A DNA stretch of 64,000 nt from Atriophallophorus winterbourni (Eukaryota > Platyhelminthes > Trematoda > Plagiorchiida > Microphallidae). The position numbers and the translations under genes are program-made. The stretch covers positions 62,001 through 126,000 of the forward strand of contig JACCGJ010008214.1 of assembly GCA_013407085.1 (NCBI GenBank), in the 5' to 3' direction. The notes under the pieces are model-generated. The model made no database searches, was not told where the DNA came from, and saw only the letters and a program-made list of their open reading frames with translations. Shown here one piece after another: positions 24,201-35,600 of the stretch. Numbering within the stretch: position 1 is the first letter of the stretch; each line of letters begins with the position of its first letter.

Positions 24201-25350
24201 GTCGCCAAGTGGTCCGAGTATAAGGTAGCAGAATATGAGCAAGTCGAACCTATTTCACTGCAGTTATAATGCTAACAGTATAAAAAGGCATCGTCTATCC
24301 TTGTATGCGAGATGGCGCGTACTATGCACCATTTTTGTAACCCCTTTTTATCCTCTCAAAAATATCACTTTCGCAATTGATTGCTGGTAAGCAATTGATT
24401 GCCCAAATTTGTACAAAAAGTGTCCTGGAATATTCGCGGGTAAGTTGCAGCAATAAAACTACCGATGGCCCACAGTATCCTAGTAAAAGTGCATACTCAC
24501 CGAAAAGTGCCCGACTTGTAATTCAGAGAGTCTGTAACCAGAATTCCCAGATCGTTTTCTACTTTCATCGCGCCGATGGGCTCAATTTTCTAAAAGTATT
24601 CTTAATTAGAAACACTGAAGCACATGACAACTGATTTGTTTTTATTTATAAGCAACGACTATCAACTTGTCCTAATGACCACGTCATTTGTTGCATGTTG
24701 CAGTCACTCTGAACGATGACGGAAAATTATAGATACCTATAATTTCAGTTCGTTAGCGAATAATAGGCAGCCGTTAATGACCGCACAAGAAATGTCTTTG
24801 AAAAAGGTTTTAATAACAGCGGGTTAATAACACATTTATGTGGAACAACAGAGTTTACTTTCATCGCTGAAAGCGTACTGCTATTCACCTCCACATGTTT
24901 TGGCCTCCAGAAGATGAATGCCCCGATAGTTTGTCTGAATACAATTCACGAATACACTTACATGGAATCAGCGGTGAAGTTTAATTAATTTTAATGTAAC
25001 ACAATTTTATTAAATTCAAATCGTACTCTTTTTAATTTCACGAACAGCTTTAAATACTGTTTTATTGCTATCGCATTTTTTCAATATTTCTTTTAAAAGA
25101 TCCATCCAAACTCGAAACAAAGTCATTCCAGCTTTCCTGCAGCACCGATTACCAGTCACATGGTGAATGTATTATTTGCTCAGTTCACTCTGCGTATTGA
25201 TTTTGAATCTGTCCATTTAGCCTGTTTTCCCGCTGCAAAATTTCATTACTATCCAAAATTTTCTGTAGCTGTTTTAACCTTCGGTGCATGTGTTTATTGG
25301 AACAAAATACTCATAATTCTTAACAAATTTCCTAGTTTGAATTTTATTAC
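21227..25350. other. No gene assigned; possible remaining tail exons
   Basis: Splice-like blocks exist at 22371-22500 (acceptor TGATTTCAG, one open frame of about 50 codons) and 23208-23242 (35 nt between CGTTTCAG and GTATGT). They do not fit phase 0 from 21226. Short frames at 22640 and 23780 show no recognisable domain. Confidence 0.4.
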
Positions 25351-25351
25351 T

Positions 25352-25435
25352 TAAATTGTAAATATATATTTCACACCATTAGCTATCGTCTGCTAAATTG
25401 TAAATATATATTTCACACCATTAGCTATCGTCTGC
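25352..25435. repeat. Perfect tandem duplication, 42-bp unit
   Basis: TAAATTGTAAATATATATTT begins at 25352 and again at 25394. The two units are identical by eye, including the ATTAGCTATCGTCTGC end. This indicates a very recent duplication or an assembly artefact. Confidence 0.85.
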
Positions 25436-26105
25436 TAAATTTAATAAGTGTTGTGCTGAAAACGGTTAAAAAGGCTTTTTAGGGACGGATTAAAAGCTTT
25501 CATTAGTGAATTCGCCTATCCAGATGTCATGAGTCGCTAAAGGTTTTACTCATCTAAGATGCATGTGTTTGGTTGGGTCGTGAAATCAATACAGGATCAT
25601 TCGCATTTCTTTCCTCAAGTCGTATGTTGCTCGAATAGGAAGTTCAGGATGTGCCTATTATCGGCATTGATATCACGCTTCGAGTATTTTATAATACATT
25701 TTGTCTATACCAAATTAAATATTTAAATGAGAGTCGTTAAGATTCTTATTAAACTTAAGAGATAACAAACAAGTTGTTATAATCTGAGGTAAACCTAGGA
25801 TCACTTGGAAAACATTCGTTCGCTTCAGTCGTGTAGCGGTCCTTTACTAGGTTCGTGATTATTCAGATTGGGTACTCAATCAACTATTAAATTTTGTTAG
25901 TTCTGAATAGCTATTTAAAAAATATTCTCGAATCGGAAAACGTCTGCTTTTTGAATTCAAATTACTGAAGCGAATCACAATTCTTCCGCATCTCGTGTAG
26001 ATCTTGGATGACTGCCCAACAGTTGCGTTGGGAGGTCTGAATAATCGGGACAAAGAATCGCATGAGGTAAGGACACCCGTTGTATTGGAAATCGTCATTC
26101 ATTTA

Positions 26106-26395
26106 TTTTCTATCGCCTGCCTCTTGACCGCTCACTTTGGAGGCATTGTGTAAAGCGTCGTCTGCAAGCTGGGGAGGAGCAGATACAGCTCTTGGCTGCC
26201 GAACGCAGATCACGCCGCTAGCGTGTAACTAATACCCTACAACAGAGTTCTGACCATCGTTGCAAGCCTGCTGGAGAGATTGTTCCTCCTGAATCGGATT
26301 GTTAAGTCATTCCAAAAGTTGTAAAACATGAAATTCATTCGATTGTGATGTACATCCATGGTCGACATCGACCGAAGGAGGCCAACAACAGTGCA
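26106..26395 (+). mobile_element. 5'-truncated LINE copy, inverted relative to 18124-18526
   Basis: The plus strand reads LWRHCVKRRLQAGEEQIQLL, then AAERRSRR and a stop, then a worn finger region. It finishes with the same TGATGTACATCCATGGTCGA and GAGGCCAACAACA end as the minus-strand copy at 18124. Both end at the same 3' point, which is typical of truncated LINE insertions. Confidence 0.65.
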
Positions 26396-27199
26396 ACTAT
26401 CGCTTATATCCTTTGATCTTTGTTGCCTGGGTCATTTTCGTGTGTAAATCCTTCAATCCTAACTTGTATACATCTGTTTATTGTAAACTTCCAACGGTAT
26501 GAATGCCTTGCTCCACAAGGTAGTATTCGTACTGCGTTTTTTGAAGGTAGCTCGATTAATTACTGAATTGTATATGATTTAAGGTCTATAAAATAAACTG
26601 TACGGGTAATAAAGTTCAGTCTGGAAAATATAATATTAATTATCATCTGCATGATGGTAAAGTGAAGAGAGACCGTTGGAAAACGGTACAATACAAACTT
26701 ACGTATTCTTACCAATTATTTTAGCAACAGTTGAAAATAAATGAATATATGTGAAGTTTTTGAGTGATTCAAGTATTTTAATTAGGCTTCCACAATCTTA
26801 AGTATTCACGGTAGTAATAAGTTGACACAGCGCAGCATCAAATCATTCAGAAGTTTGCAGTGTGTTTGTTTTCAGTTGATTCAAAGATAAAACATGCTCC
26901 AACTCAAATTAACGTCGAGATGTTGCGTGGTTAAGAGCAACTGTGCCACTAAATCGAGCACGATTTGAAGATGCTATCGCAAATGAAATTTTGAGCAAAC
27001 GATCGATAATTAATAAATTGATCAGAAAGCAAAATGAGAACGTCATCAAACGTTCTACGCAACGGCTTTTAACAGGAATCAGTCGTTAATGTCCAGGTAG
27101 TAAGAAATCATATCTGAGGCTTGCAATGTGGGTATATCATTTTATCGTTCTATGAGAGTTAAAGGCGATTCGGTATTAACATCCAACGAAGTTTTAACC

Positions 27200-27490
27200 C
27201 CGTTTATTTGACGGGTGCCATTTATGGGGCTACTTCAATTGGCTCTGAAGTAGTCAATCTAATGTGGTTCAATTGCGAGGCAAACTCATTATTGAACTCA
27301 CCGGAAACGGTTCATAAAGTGAGTACGTTTGTCTGTGAGCGACAGAAGCGCGCCAAATGGCCGATTTTACTGCAGTTATTTTACTTGGTCTTCTGATGAT
27401 GACAGTCCTTGGCGCGTTCATGTTTTCCACCACAACTATAACACAGAAAGCCTCCGGCCGAAACGTTGTTTTTTACTGGTGCACGAGCAG
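27200..27490 (-). mobile_element. Gypsy-type gag nucleocapsid fossil with two zinc knuckles
   Basis: On the minus strand from about 27480 the frame reads an SAGGF lead, then CYSCGGKHERAKDC (first knuckle). HHQKTK, a stop codon and NNCSKIGHLARFC follow (second knuckle, CX2CX4HX4C, with its first Cys replaced by the stop). After RSQTN the frame closes again. Paired knuckles of this kind are typical of Gypsy-class LTR retrotransposon gag proteins, just ahead of the protease. No LTRs were seen next to it. Confidence 0.65.
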
Positions 27491-28039
27491 AGTGTTTGTT
27501 AACTTATGTGCATCCTTAATGAGATGTGGGCGAGCCTAATTGTTGCTTCAGATTTTCCTTTTGTCGCGAAATCACGCAATCCATTTCTTAAGTTAACTCA
27601 GATTCGTTTTCAGCACGCAGTATTTCTCTTGTGTGGTCGTCGGCCACATAAGGGATAAGCAATTTAATCTGCATCAGTTCTTCGATCTTTCCTGATCTGT
27701 GTTCGTTATACCTGCATTCTAGCGTTGCTTGAAATAAACTCATTGACGTGCTCTTCATATAGTTACTTCAATTGCAAAACTGTTAACGTGCTGCGCAAAC
27801 GTTCTGGTGAATACCCCATATGGATCCAAAGCAATCTAACGCATCAGAAGTTTCTTGTTTCTTCCGTAGATCCATCCCTTCAGTGTTTTTAACTTTCCTT
27901 GACGAGAGACTTGAGCAATAACATAATCTAATTATTTTCGGAAGGAGATATAGATGGATTAAACACAGTAAATAATCACATTTGATATTAGAACGAGGTC
28001 TTCCAACGTAGCCAAGATTTTCTAGGATTTTCTGTGACA

Positions 28040-29480
28040 TTAGTTCAGAACTAGGTTAATCCCGCAATTTTATTCACTATTCCCGTCGCCGTTTGATACG
28101 TATTAATTCCAACAGTAACAGTAATTTCCGGAACCTTTGACCGTGAATCAGTAATAAAACGCGAAGACGAAACCAGAGTGAATTGTGTTCTGAAACGCGC
28201 GTTAAGCGCGGCCAGACAATCGAACGTTTTTTTAAAACTATCCAATGAACTATCGATAGGCGCAAATACAATCAAGCGTTCGTCGCAAAATGTAACAGCG
28301 TCAAATGACCAACAACTATCGAGCGACGACTTGAAGACATTTTAACTTGTCACAAATTCTTGCTGCTTAAAAGGTGGTCTTTTTAAATAGTTTTTACCGT
28401 GAAAATATTATTATCATGATATCTGTAAAATTAGTAAATTTCTACGGAACTACGTGTTGTTTTATACGTATACAAATGTGATAGAACATAATTTAATCTT
28501 TCTCCATGCAATATCAGTTGCATTCCAATAAATGCAAACAGACTTTCGAACTCAATGCTATCTTCTACACCATGCGGCGAGTAATAATAAAAAACCTGAA
28601 AACTTAAGGGTTGTTCATGTATGTGCCGCCAACTCCAGAGTTCCATCCTAAAATGATTGTTTACACCTAGGACCAGATGCACTGTTTTGCTTGGTTGATA
28701 TAGTCCCGAAGTTCCATAGGGATGTACTGAAGCTCTCGTCAAATATTCAACAAATAATCATGCAAATATCGGTCACTCTCTTCGTGTTCTTGAGGATACG
28801 TTTTATTGTTGCCTTGTTTCGGAATCACTTAAAGACCAGAGCATGTATGTAGTCAGTCTTTGTGAAATTTGGTCTGTTTTTTGGGAGGTGACATAAGATG
28901 AACATTTAAATTATATTGAGTTGCGTCCAAATGATCTATAACACCTCAGTATTTTCAGTTTACACTTACCTTTTTTGTTTTACTGAAGTTCAAGTTGGTC
29001 AACTCCCGTCTGTTTTTATTTGGCCTCATCCACACTTTTCAAAATTGCTACTTACGGTTAATATTGTCCATGTTGAACTTCCTAGCTTTTAGATTAAGAG
29101 CAGAATAATTAAAGTTTGTATTATGCCTGCTTAGCTATTTCTTCCTTATAATTCCGTGGGAATCTCATGAATTGTCTTATAAGAGCCAGTAAATGACCGC
29201 CCAAGAATCAAACCAGGCATATTCTCTAAATTGAATAACTCTGCCCAAGATACCGCCGATGCATTAGCAAAGTCTTATTCACTTGTCTTTTATCACATAT
29301 CACGTTTTACCAACTTCGCCTCGTTTGGAATTATTCAGTGAAATGACTGTCAATGAATATTTGGTTGGGCGGGAAATTTGTCAACTAAACGCTGACAAAA
29401 TTACCCCCACCATACTTCGCAGGTGTCTAATTGCTTGACTGCTACTCTCACGTGCTTATTCAATCTCAGCATACATTAAT
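28040..29480. other. No gene assigned
   Basis: Only short frames of no recognisable family are present, on both strands. I see no splice-supported exon and no RNA gene. Confidence 0.4.
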
Positions 29481-29499
29481 AAAAAATTCAAACGCATTG

Positions 29500-30660
29500 G
29501 AAACCAGGGATGATAACTCCTATTAGTAAACGTGGTAGCCGTTCCGACACAGCAAACTATAGACAGATAACCCTACTTCCGGTGATTTCCAAATCAATGG
29601 AACGCATTGTGACTGCGCGCATAAGAGAACATTTTGAAAACCCAAATATTTTAACTGCAGCACAACATGGTTTTCGAAGAAATCGTTGCTGTTAGTGTAA
29701 TCTACTTACAACGTTCGAGGATTGTATCAAATCAGTAGACGAAGGTGAGGCTGTACATGCTTGCTACATCGACATATCCGAAGCTTTCGATGGATTCAAC
29801 ATTGACATTCTAGTAAAAAATCTCGTGGCCTATGGAATAACGGGAAAATTGCTGAATTGGATAAGGGACTACCTAACTGATAGACACGTTGAAATTCGCG
29901 TTTTAGCACCTTCTCTAGAAGAATAGACGTCACAAGTGGAGTTACGCAATGCTCAATGATTGAACCTCATCTATTCTTGTTGTATATGATCGATATAGTA
30001 GAGGATATTGTATATAACTGGATATTGTTTGCCGATGATATATAAATGTGGGAACGTGTCAGGTCTGTTAATGTCTGTATGGCATTACAACGGGATCTGT
30101 GCAACTTATTTCGTTGGGCTTAGTCAAATTAGTAACCATTTAACCCTGCCAAATGTAGAATGTTCCGGCTTGGAAAATATCTGCAACGCACTTATCAGCC
30201 TGGCACGCAAGATCTCGTCTGGACCACCGTATTAAAAGATCTCGTCATATGGTTGTCGTTTAACCTTTATCTTGGACATCATTTCCGGGCAGTGGACAAT
30301 AAAACCTGCCGTATCTTGAGTCTTCTAAAAAGGATAATCAAGATTTTCATACTCGAAACTTTACCCCGGTTAGTTAATACGTATGTATATGTATATATTA
30401 TGGAATATAACATCCAAGCCTGGGTATCATGGCTAAGGAAGGAAATCCAACTACTTGATAGGATTTATCGTCCTGCGACAAAGTTTTTGTCCCATTACAG
30501 AAATTTGCCTTTGAAGAGCGGATGTTAAAACTAAATCTACACGAATAGTCCGAACAACAGATACGAAGTGACCTCCGTTGGCATTCAAAATCTTGCATAC
30601 AGAAAACCATCCCCGTTAACCCGTTCTAAAGCCCAATGGTCTTACTCCAACATGAAAATA
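29500..30660 (+). pseudogene. Decayed LINE reverse transcriptase
   Basis: The frame starts TPISKRGSRSDTANYRQITL and runs through AAQHGFRRNRCC to a stop. In the next pieces it gives YIDISEAFDGFNIDILVKNL (RT motif A region, normally F-x-D-x-x-x-A-F-D), then GITGKLLNWIRDYLTDR. After further stops an ILFADDIY-like motif C remnant lies near 30025, then a worn C-terminal part to about 30650. There are multiple stops and frame changes. It is a CR1/Jockey-type LINE remnant about 0.8 kb upstream of the CCT8 frame. Confidence 0.75.
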
Positions 30661-31415
30661 TCCAAAGTATTTAATCATTCCGCATTCTCGATTTGATATA
30701 CGTTGGAATTTGTAATTGACTTTGACGTTAATGATGACTTGCAGATTTTGAGATATTTTATAATTTTACTCCATATACCTGTCATCCTATGGTTATTGTT
30801 GAGCTTACTGCTTTTTCTACCATAAAACCTTGTGAGTTCTGATTATCTGTTTTCTGATATTATTGATTTGAGTAATCCTCTTCAAAACGCGATTAGCTGT
30901 GAACCGGAAATTAGTAAGTAACATGCGTTTTATCTATGGTTAGTAACTAATCTCAAAATGTTAAAGAAGTTAGCTCTTGTTTTAGAAATAAAAAAATGAA
31001 AAACTTCCAAATTTTAACTAAGAAACGGAACCGTGAGCACCTGATGATGGCGACAGCAGAGACAAAACTTGACATCAGAGATCAGAGAAAGATTTCGTTT
31101 AGTAATGAATAAAGAACATAAATTTAGCATATAAAACAAGCTGTAGAACAACGAACGAATGTTAGGCATGGTGAAGTAAAATTCTAAACTCCTCTATCGT
31201 ATGGTTAAATGATAATCCAAGGTGAAACTAGGAAACGTGTCCCTGAACCCGTCCGCTGAAACGAAAACAAGTGTAACAGAATCTGCTGAAGCAATAAAAA
31301 CTTTTTTTATTTCTGGCTCTTCAGAACGACGGAAAAACAAGCATCTACATCCAAATCAATCCAAGACAATCAAGCTTGTCATGTTCGGCTCTGTAGCGAC
31401 CAGTGTTTTGAGTGC

Positions 31416-32980
31416 ATGGAAGAAGCAGTCTATCGTAATATAGAAGCTTGTTTGGCTTTGTCAACTACAAAACGATCGACGTTTGGACCTGCGGGCCGAA
31501 ACAAAATAGTAATCCATCATGTTGGTCGGCAGTTTGTCAATAATGATGCTGCGACTATCCTGAAGGAGCTCGAAGTTGCACATCCTGCCGCAAAAATTCT
31601 TGTAATGGCGTCTCAGAAGCAGCAGCAAGAAGCTGGTGATGGAACTAACTTTGTTTTTCAATTAGCTGGAGCGCTTCTAGAGCATGCAAGAAATCTTTTG
31701 CGAATGGGTTTGTCTGTTGCTCAAGTCACTGAAGGATATGAACTCGCGAGCAAAATATCGTTAGAAATGTTGGACGATCTTGTTGTTGAAAGTGTTTCTG
31801 ATTTTCGTAATTTCGATAACGTGAAACGTGTCATCAAGACAGCTGTAATGAGCAAACAAATAGACATAGCAGATTTTTTGTCTGATCTCATTACCAAGGC
31901 TTGCATATCCGTTTTGCCGCAAAAAGCGCATTTCAATGTCGACAATGTTCGCGTATTGAAAATATTGGGCTCCGGTGTATCCAGTTCGAGAATAATTCCG
32001 GGTATGGTATTTCGCAGTGAAAGTGAGGGAGAAATTAAAGAAGCACATGACTGTGAAATCGCAATTTTCTCATGCCCCGTTGATGCCCTTCAGGCAGAAA
32101 CTAAGGGAACGGTTTCAATAACATCAGCGACAGAGCTCACGAACTTCAGCAAAGGCGAAGAAAATTTAATGGAAAAGCACATAAAAAGTATTGCTGATGC
32201 TGGTGTCAAAGTCATCGTCAGCGGTGGCAAAGTCGGCGAGATGGCTCTTCATTTTGCTAACAAGTTCGGTCTAATGGTTGTGCGTTTGACCAGCAAATTC
32301 GATATTCGTCGTTTGTGTCAAGCAACAGGTGCCACTGCACTACCACGATTGGCAACACCTTCCCCTGAAGAACTGGGTCATGCAGCTCATGTGCGAACCG
32401 ACGAAATCGCAGACGCTCATGTGGTTATTTTCGAACAAGATAAACATGAAGGCTCAGTGGTCCCTATTCTCGTCCGTGGCAGTACGGAAAACATAATGGC
32501 CGATTTTGAGCGGGCCATCGATGATGGGGTGAACACGTTCAAGTGTTTGACGAGAAGCCCGAAACTTGTCGCAGGAGCGGGTGCCACCGAAATCGAATTG
32601 GCGCGTCGTATGCTCACGTTTGCGGACACGCTGACCAGTTTGGAACAGTACTCTGTTAAAGAGTTTGCTCGTGCTTTTGAAATCACCATCAAAGCGTTGG
32701 CTGATAATGCTGGTGAAAAGGCAACAGAAATGTTAGCCATATTGTACGCGAAACACGAGACCGGCCACCATAACGACGGTCTGTTGACCAAGAGCGGTGG
32801 AGAAGTGGAACCGGCGACGCGGTCAAATCCAAAATACTCGATCTTCACATGGTGAAGCGCTGGGCAATACAGTTTGCTACGAGTGCCGCGTGCACGGTTC
32901 TTCGTGTCGATCAGATCATCATGGCGCGCCCAGCTGGCGGACCCAAGCCACGAAAGCCCGGTGTTCCGAATGACGATTAA
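31416..32980 (+). CDS. CCT8: T-complex protein 1 subunit theta (CCT8), intronless, with frameshift
   Basis: CCT8 is one of eight subunits of the cytosolic chaperonin that folds actin, tubulin and other proteins with ATP. An uninterrupted 479-codon frame (31416-32855) starts MEEAVYRNIEACLAL and contains FGPAGRNK, NDAATILKELEVAHPAAK, GDGTNF (ATP site), HFNVDN, KILGSG, NFSKGEENLM, ATGATALPRL, RGSTENIM, DDGVNTFK and GAGATEIELA. All are in family order for theta. The usual ending is present but in the next frame (32813-32980: LDLHMVKRWAIQFATSAA, then TVLRVDQIIMA and GGPKP). One base is missing near 32812 in a CC-GG context. About 25-30 N-terminal residues upstream of 31416 are not in this frame; weak similarity just upstream in another frame suggests a second one-base loss near 31414. 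It may be a retrocopy, or a real gene with assembly errors. Confidence 0.9.
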
Positions 32981-33060
32981 ACACACACCTCATTTGATCT
33001 CTGCGAACACTTTCGTGTTTGTGTGCTACGTTTTGAAATACAAGTCTAGTTCTGTGCTTA

Positions 33061-33198
33061 AAAAAATATCACGGGAAAATTATGACACAAAAAACTTGAT
33101 AAGGAACACGGGTGTAGGGTGGAAAACAAATTTCTCCAGTTGGTTTGATCTTGCTGGACCGAAAGAGGAATTTTCAAGACATCAACGCGGATTCATAC
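33061..33198 (+). repeat. 138-bp direct repeat, left copy
   Basis: From AAAAAATATCACGGGAAAAT to AACGCGGATTCATAC it matches 35398-35535 with only about four differences. It starts 80 bp after the CCT8 stop. The two copies flank the DUF1759-like ORF in direct orientation, but they lack TG..CA ends and have no primer site beside them, so they are not proven LTRs. Confidence 0.85.
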
Positions 33199-33333
33199 GC
33201 CGTTCACCAAAATTCCTCTAAATCTGAAAAGCAAGTAGAGACACAAACACTGAACTGCGGGACTCTCTACCTGGCTATCCGACCCGTGTACCTGCGCGAC
33301 CCATGACAGCGACTCGACGATCAAATGTTTGGT

Positions 33334-33550
33334 GGTATCTCTGGAGTTGGCAGACCCGAAGACCCGCCACCCACCTAAAACATTTGCCTCCAGTGTAATC
33401 AACGTTCGTCTTCGCATGCAACCGGCAGACTGAATGCTTGTTGGTATTTCTGGGGTCAGCAGATCCGAAAACCCGCCTCCCACCTTAAGCACCAGCTCCC
33501 GGGCCCGACACCCAGGTACAGTAGAATAAAGCAAGTGAAGTTATTTAGTG
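33334..33550. repeat. Imperfect tandem duplication, about 109-bp period
   Basis: A block beginning GGTATCTCTGGAGTTGGCAG at 33334 recurs as GGTATTTCTGGGGTCAGCAG at 33443. Both are followed by GA-C-CCGAAGACCCGCC-like and CACCT-AA sequence. The copies have diverged more than the flanking 138-bp repeats have. Confidence 0.6.
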
Positions 33551-33660
33551 GCGAGTCACACACGCCACGTCGCATCACCATCACTGGACACCTGTGGCTT
33601 TTTATAGGGAAAATGTTTGCTAGACAAAGACCCACCACGTCCTCCGGTTCTGCCAGCGCC

Positions 33661-34884
33661 CTACAATAAGCTCATGCATGATACCCTACCCGAACGAGCC
33701 TTATGTATTGCATCCTCAAACAGCGTTTTGCGCCATCTAAACAAGTCTAAATTACAAATTATTGTATCCGGGTTTCCAAATATAAATGGTTCATCAGGTA
33801 TACAACCGAAAGGTGTACGCCAATCATACGTATTTTCATGCTGACCATACGTCGCCCCAATTAAAGCTGATTCAGTGTCATGTGAACCAGGACTACTTTT
33901 CATTTGGGCTGATTTGGTGTCAGGCGAGCCAGGCGTGTTCTCCATCTGATCCGAATTATTGTCGGGAAATTCTGTCACAAAATTCGACTGAGCTAATTCA
34001 ATGTCAGGTAACTCAGCTTCTTGATCACCATCGACAACACAAAGGTCGATATCCTTCAACATTACACCAATAGAAACAATTTTTCGACAATTGACGAGGC
34101 TAACAGGCCTTGCTGTTGTATGCGGTTGCCCAAAGAGGTCCTTCAGGATTGATCTCGCCCGCTTATAAGCACGTTCAGGTGGCAGCATGACACACTCTTC
34201 AATAGCTTTCTTTGCTATACCTCGGCAATAATGTAGCAAATATAGAAACCTCTGTCCGTCATCACAAGTTCTAGACTCCACATAGGTCTGACAAAAAAAT
34301 TTCCCGTAGGTGCTAGCTGAACCAACAAAAGACATCAATTCTATCTTCGGAAGGTCAGATCTTGGTAAACTACCGGGCTTTTTATTACGAACAGAATCTT
34401 CTACCTCCGAACGAGGGTAGTCAGCTACTTCTTCCTTTTGATGCTCACAATGCGCGAGATAACTTGCCGAAGCAGAAATCTCAGCAATTTTAACCTCCTG
34501 TGCCGCCTCAAGCAATTTCAGTTGCATCTCGGGAGCTTCACGTTTCTGCGACAGTTTTAGGTGTTTCAAGCGCATCTTGGCCTTACGAACAAGGATGTTT
34601 AATTCTATCTTTGAACTCCTTAGGCTACCTCGAGAGCCCTCAACAGAACAATGAATGCGCTCACCTGCGGTGTCTTCCGTTCCAATATCGACCAACCGTT
34701 GGGAAGATTTGATCTTTTCGACAAAACTCCGGGTAACAGGCATATTGACGTCAGCGAATTCGACGTTGAGTACTGTATTGCGTCCACAAATTTGACGTTG
34801 AGTACTGTATTGTCTCCAATTGAGACAAATACGGTCCAAATCGAATTCCAACGTTGAGTACTGTATTTTCTCCAATTGAGACAA
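33661..34884 (-). CDS. Retrotransposon gag-like protein (DUF1759 type), BEL/Pao affinity
   Basis: The frame is 407 codons. Around residues 85-150 is a charged, probably coiled-coil stretch (KIELNILVRKAKMRLKHLKL). The segment near residues 185-275 has SDLPKIELMSFVGSASTYGK, a conserved-looking FLYLLHYCRGIAKKAIEECV and RARSILKDLFGQPH. This is the pattern of the DUF1759 gag region (LPK-L..F.G....Y..F, L.YL...L.G.A...I, A...L...FG). No zinc knuckle, protease or RT follows; the frame ends in Asp/Ser-rich sequence, so the element is truncated. Its first 30 or so codons lie in a 56-bp tandem array, so the true start is uncertain. Minus strand, opposite to CCT8. Confidence 0.65.
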   Translation of the reverse strand: MSQLEKIQYSTLEFDLDRICLNWRQYSTQRQICGRNTVLNVEFADVNMPVTRSFVEKIKSSQRLVDIGTEDTAGERIHCSVEGSRGSLRSSKIELNILVRKAKMRLKHLKLSQKREAPEMQLKLLEAAQEVKIAEISASASYLAHCEHQKEEVADYPRSEVEDSVRNKKPGSLPRSDLPKIELMSFVGSASTYGKFFCQTYVESRTCDDGQRFLYLLHYCRGIAKKAIEECVMLPPERAYKRARSILKDLFGQPHTTARPVSLVNCRKIVSIGVMLKDIDLCVVDGDQEAELPDIELAQSNFVTEFPDNNSDQMENTPGSPDTKSAQMKSSPGSHDTESALIGATYGQHENTYDWRTPFGCIPDEPFIFGNPDTIICNLDLFRWRKTLFEDAIHKARSGRVSCMSLL

Positions 34885-34978
34885 ATACGTTCCAAATCGA
34901 ATTCCAACGTTGAGTACTGTATTTTCTCTAATTGAGACAAATACGCTCGAAATCGAATTCCAACGTTGAGTACTGTAG
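34763..34978. repeat. 56-bp tandem array over the gag-like ORF start
   Basis: ACGTTGAGTACTGTATT recurs at 34763 (partial unit), 34795, 34851, 34907 and 34963. Full units are exactly 56 bp and contain CTCCAATTGAGACAAATACG and CAAATCGAATTCCA. Because 56 is not a multiple of three, successive units read in different frames. The minus-strand N-terminus therefore shows the same text in shifted frames (QYSTLEFDL, NTVLNVEF). Confidence 0.9.
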
Positions 34979-35397
34979 CGACCGAATCGTCACTGGGGAA
35001 TAGTTTCTGTCACGGAAACTAGTTGCCTGCCACAAGCCACGAGATTCTTATACCGGGAATGACGAGCGTTTACGAATCGATCCCAAATCAGAACAATACG
35101 TCAATTTACGCTGTACTATATTGACAAAGACGATTAAAAAGCAAAACATAACAAACCTCAACGGTAATCGAATACAGGTTTCAATGCAAACCCAACGCGT
35201 CCAATAAACGAAAGTCAAACAGCTCAGTTGAGAGCACAAAAAATTACCATTTTCCAATAACGGTGAACACGGGTAACGGAGAAATCAAAATGTGCGGAAG
35301 CCCAAGTGCAGTTAAACAAAGGAACAATGTTCGGGAAAGAAAACTCTCACAGATTTAACATTTAGTTTTAATGTTATTTTTAATTTAAAGAACAAAC

Positions 35398-35535
35398 AAA
35401 AAATATCACGGGAAAATTATGACACAAAAAACTTGATAAGGAACACGGGTGTAGGGTGGGAAACAAATTTCTCCAGTTCGTTTGATCTTGCTGGACCGAA
35501 AGAGGAATTTTCAAAACATCAACGCGGATTCATAC
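35398..35535 (+). repeat. 138-bp direct repeat, right copy
   Basis: Near-identical partner of 33061-33198; similarity stops sharply at both ends. It is followed at 35601 by the 3' end of a minus-strand LINE. Confidence 0.85.
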
Positions 35536-35600
35536 ATGCTCTCTGCCGTGTACCAGTGCATGATCACCGGCCATCGCGCAAAGTTACTTTCTCTCGTGTC

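Noticed and set aside
33061..35535. Calling the 138-bp repeats the LTRs of a BEL/Pao element
   Set aside because: No TG..CA ends, no primer site beside the right copy and no polypurine tract beside the left; left as direct repeats.
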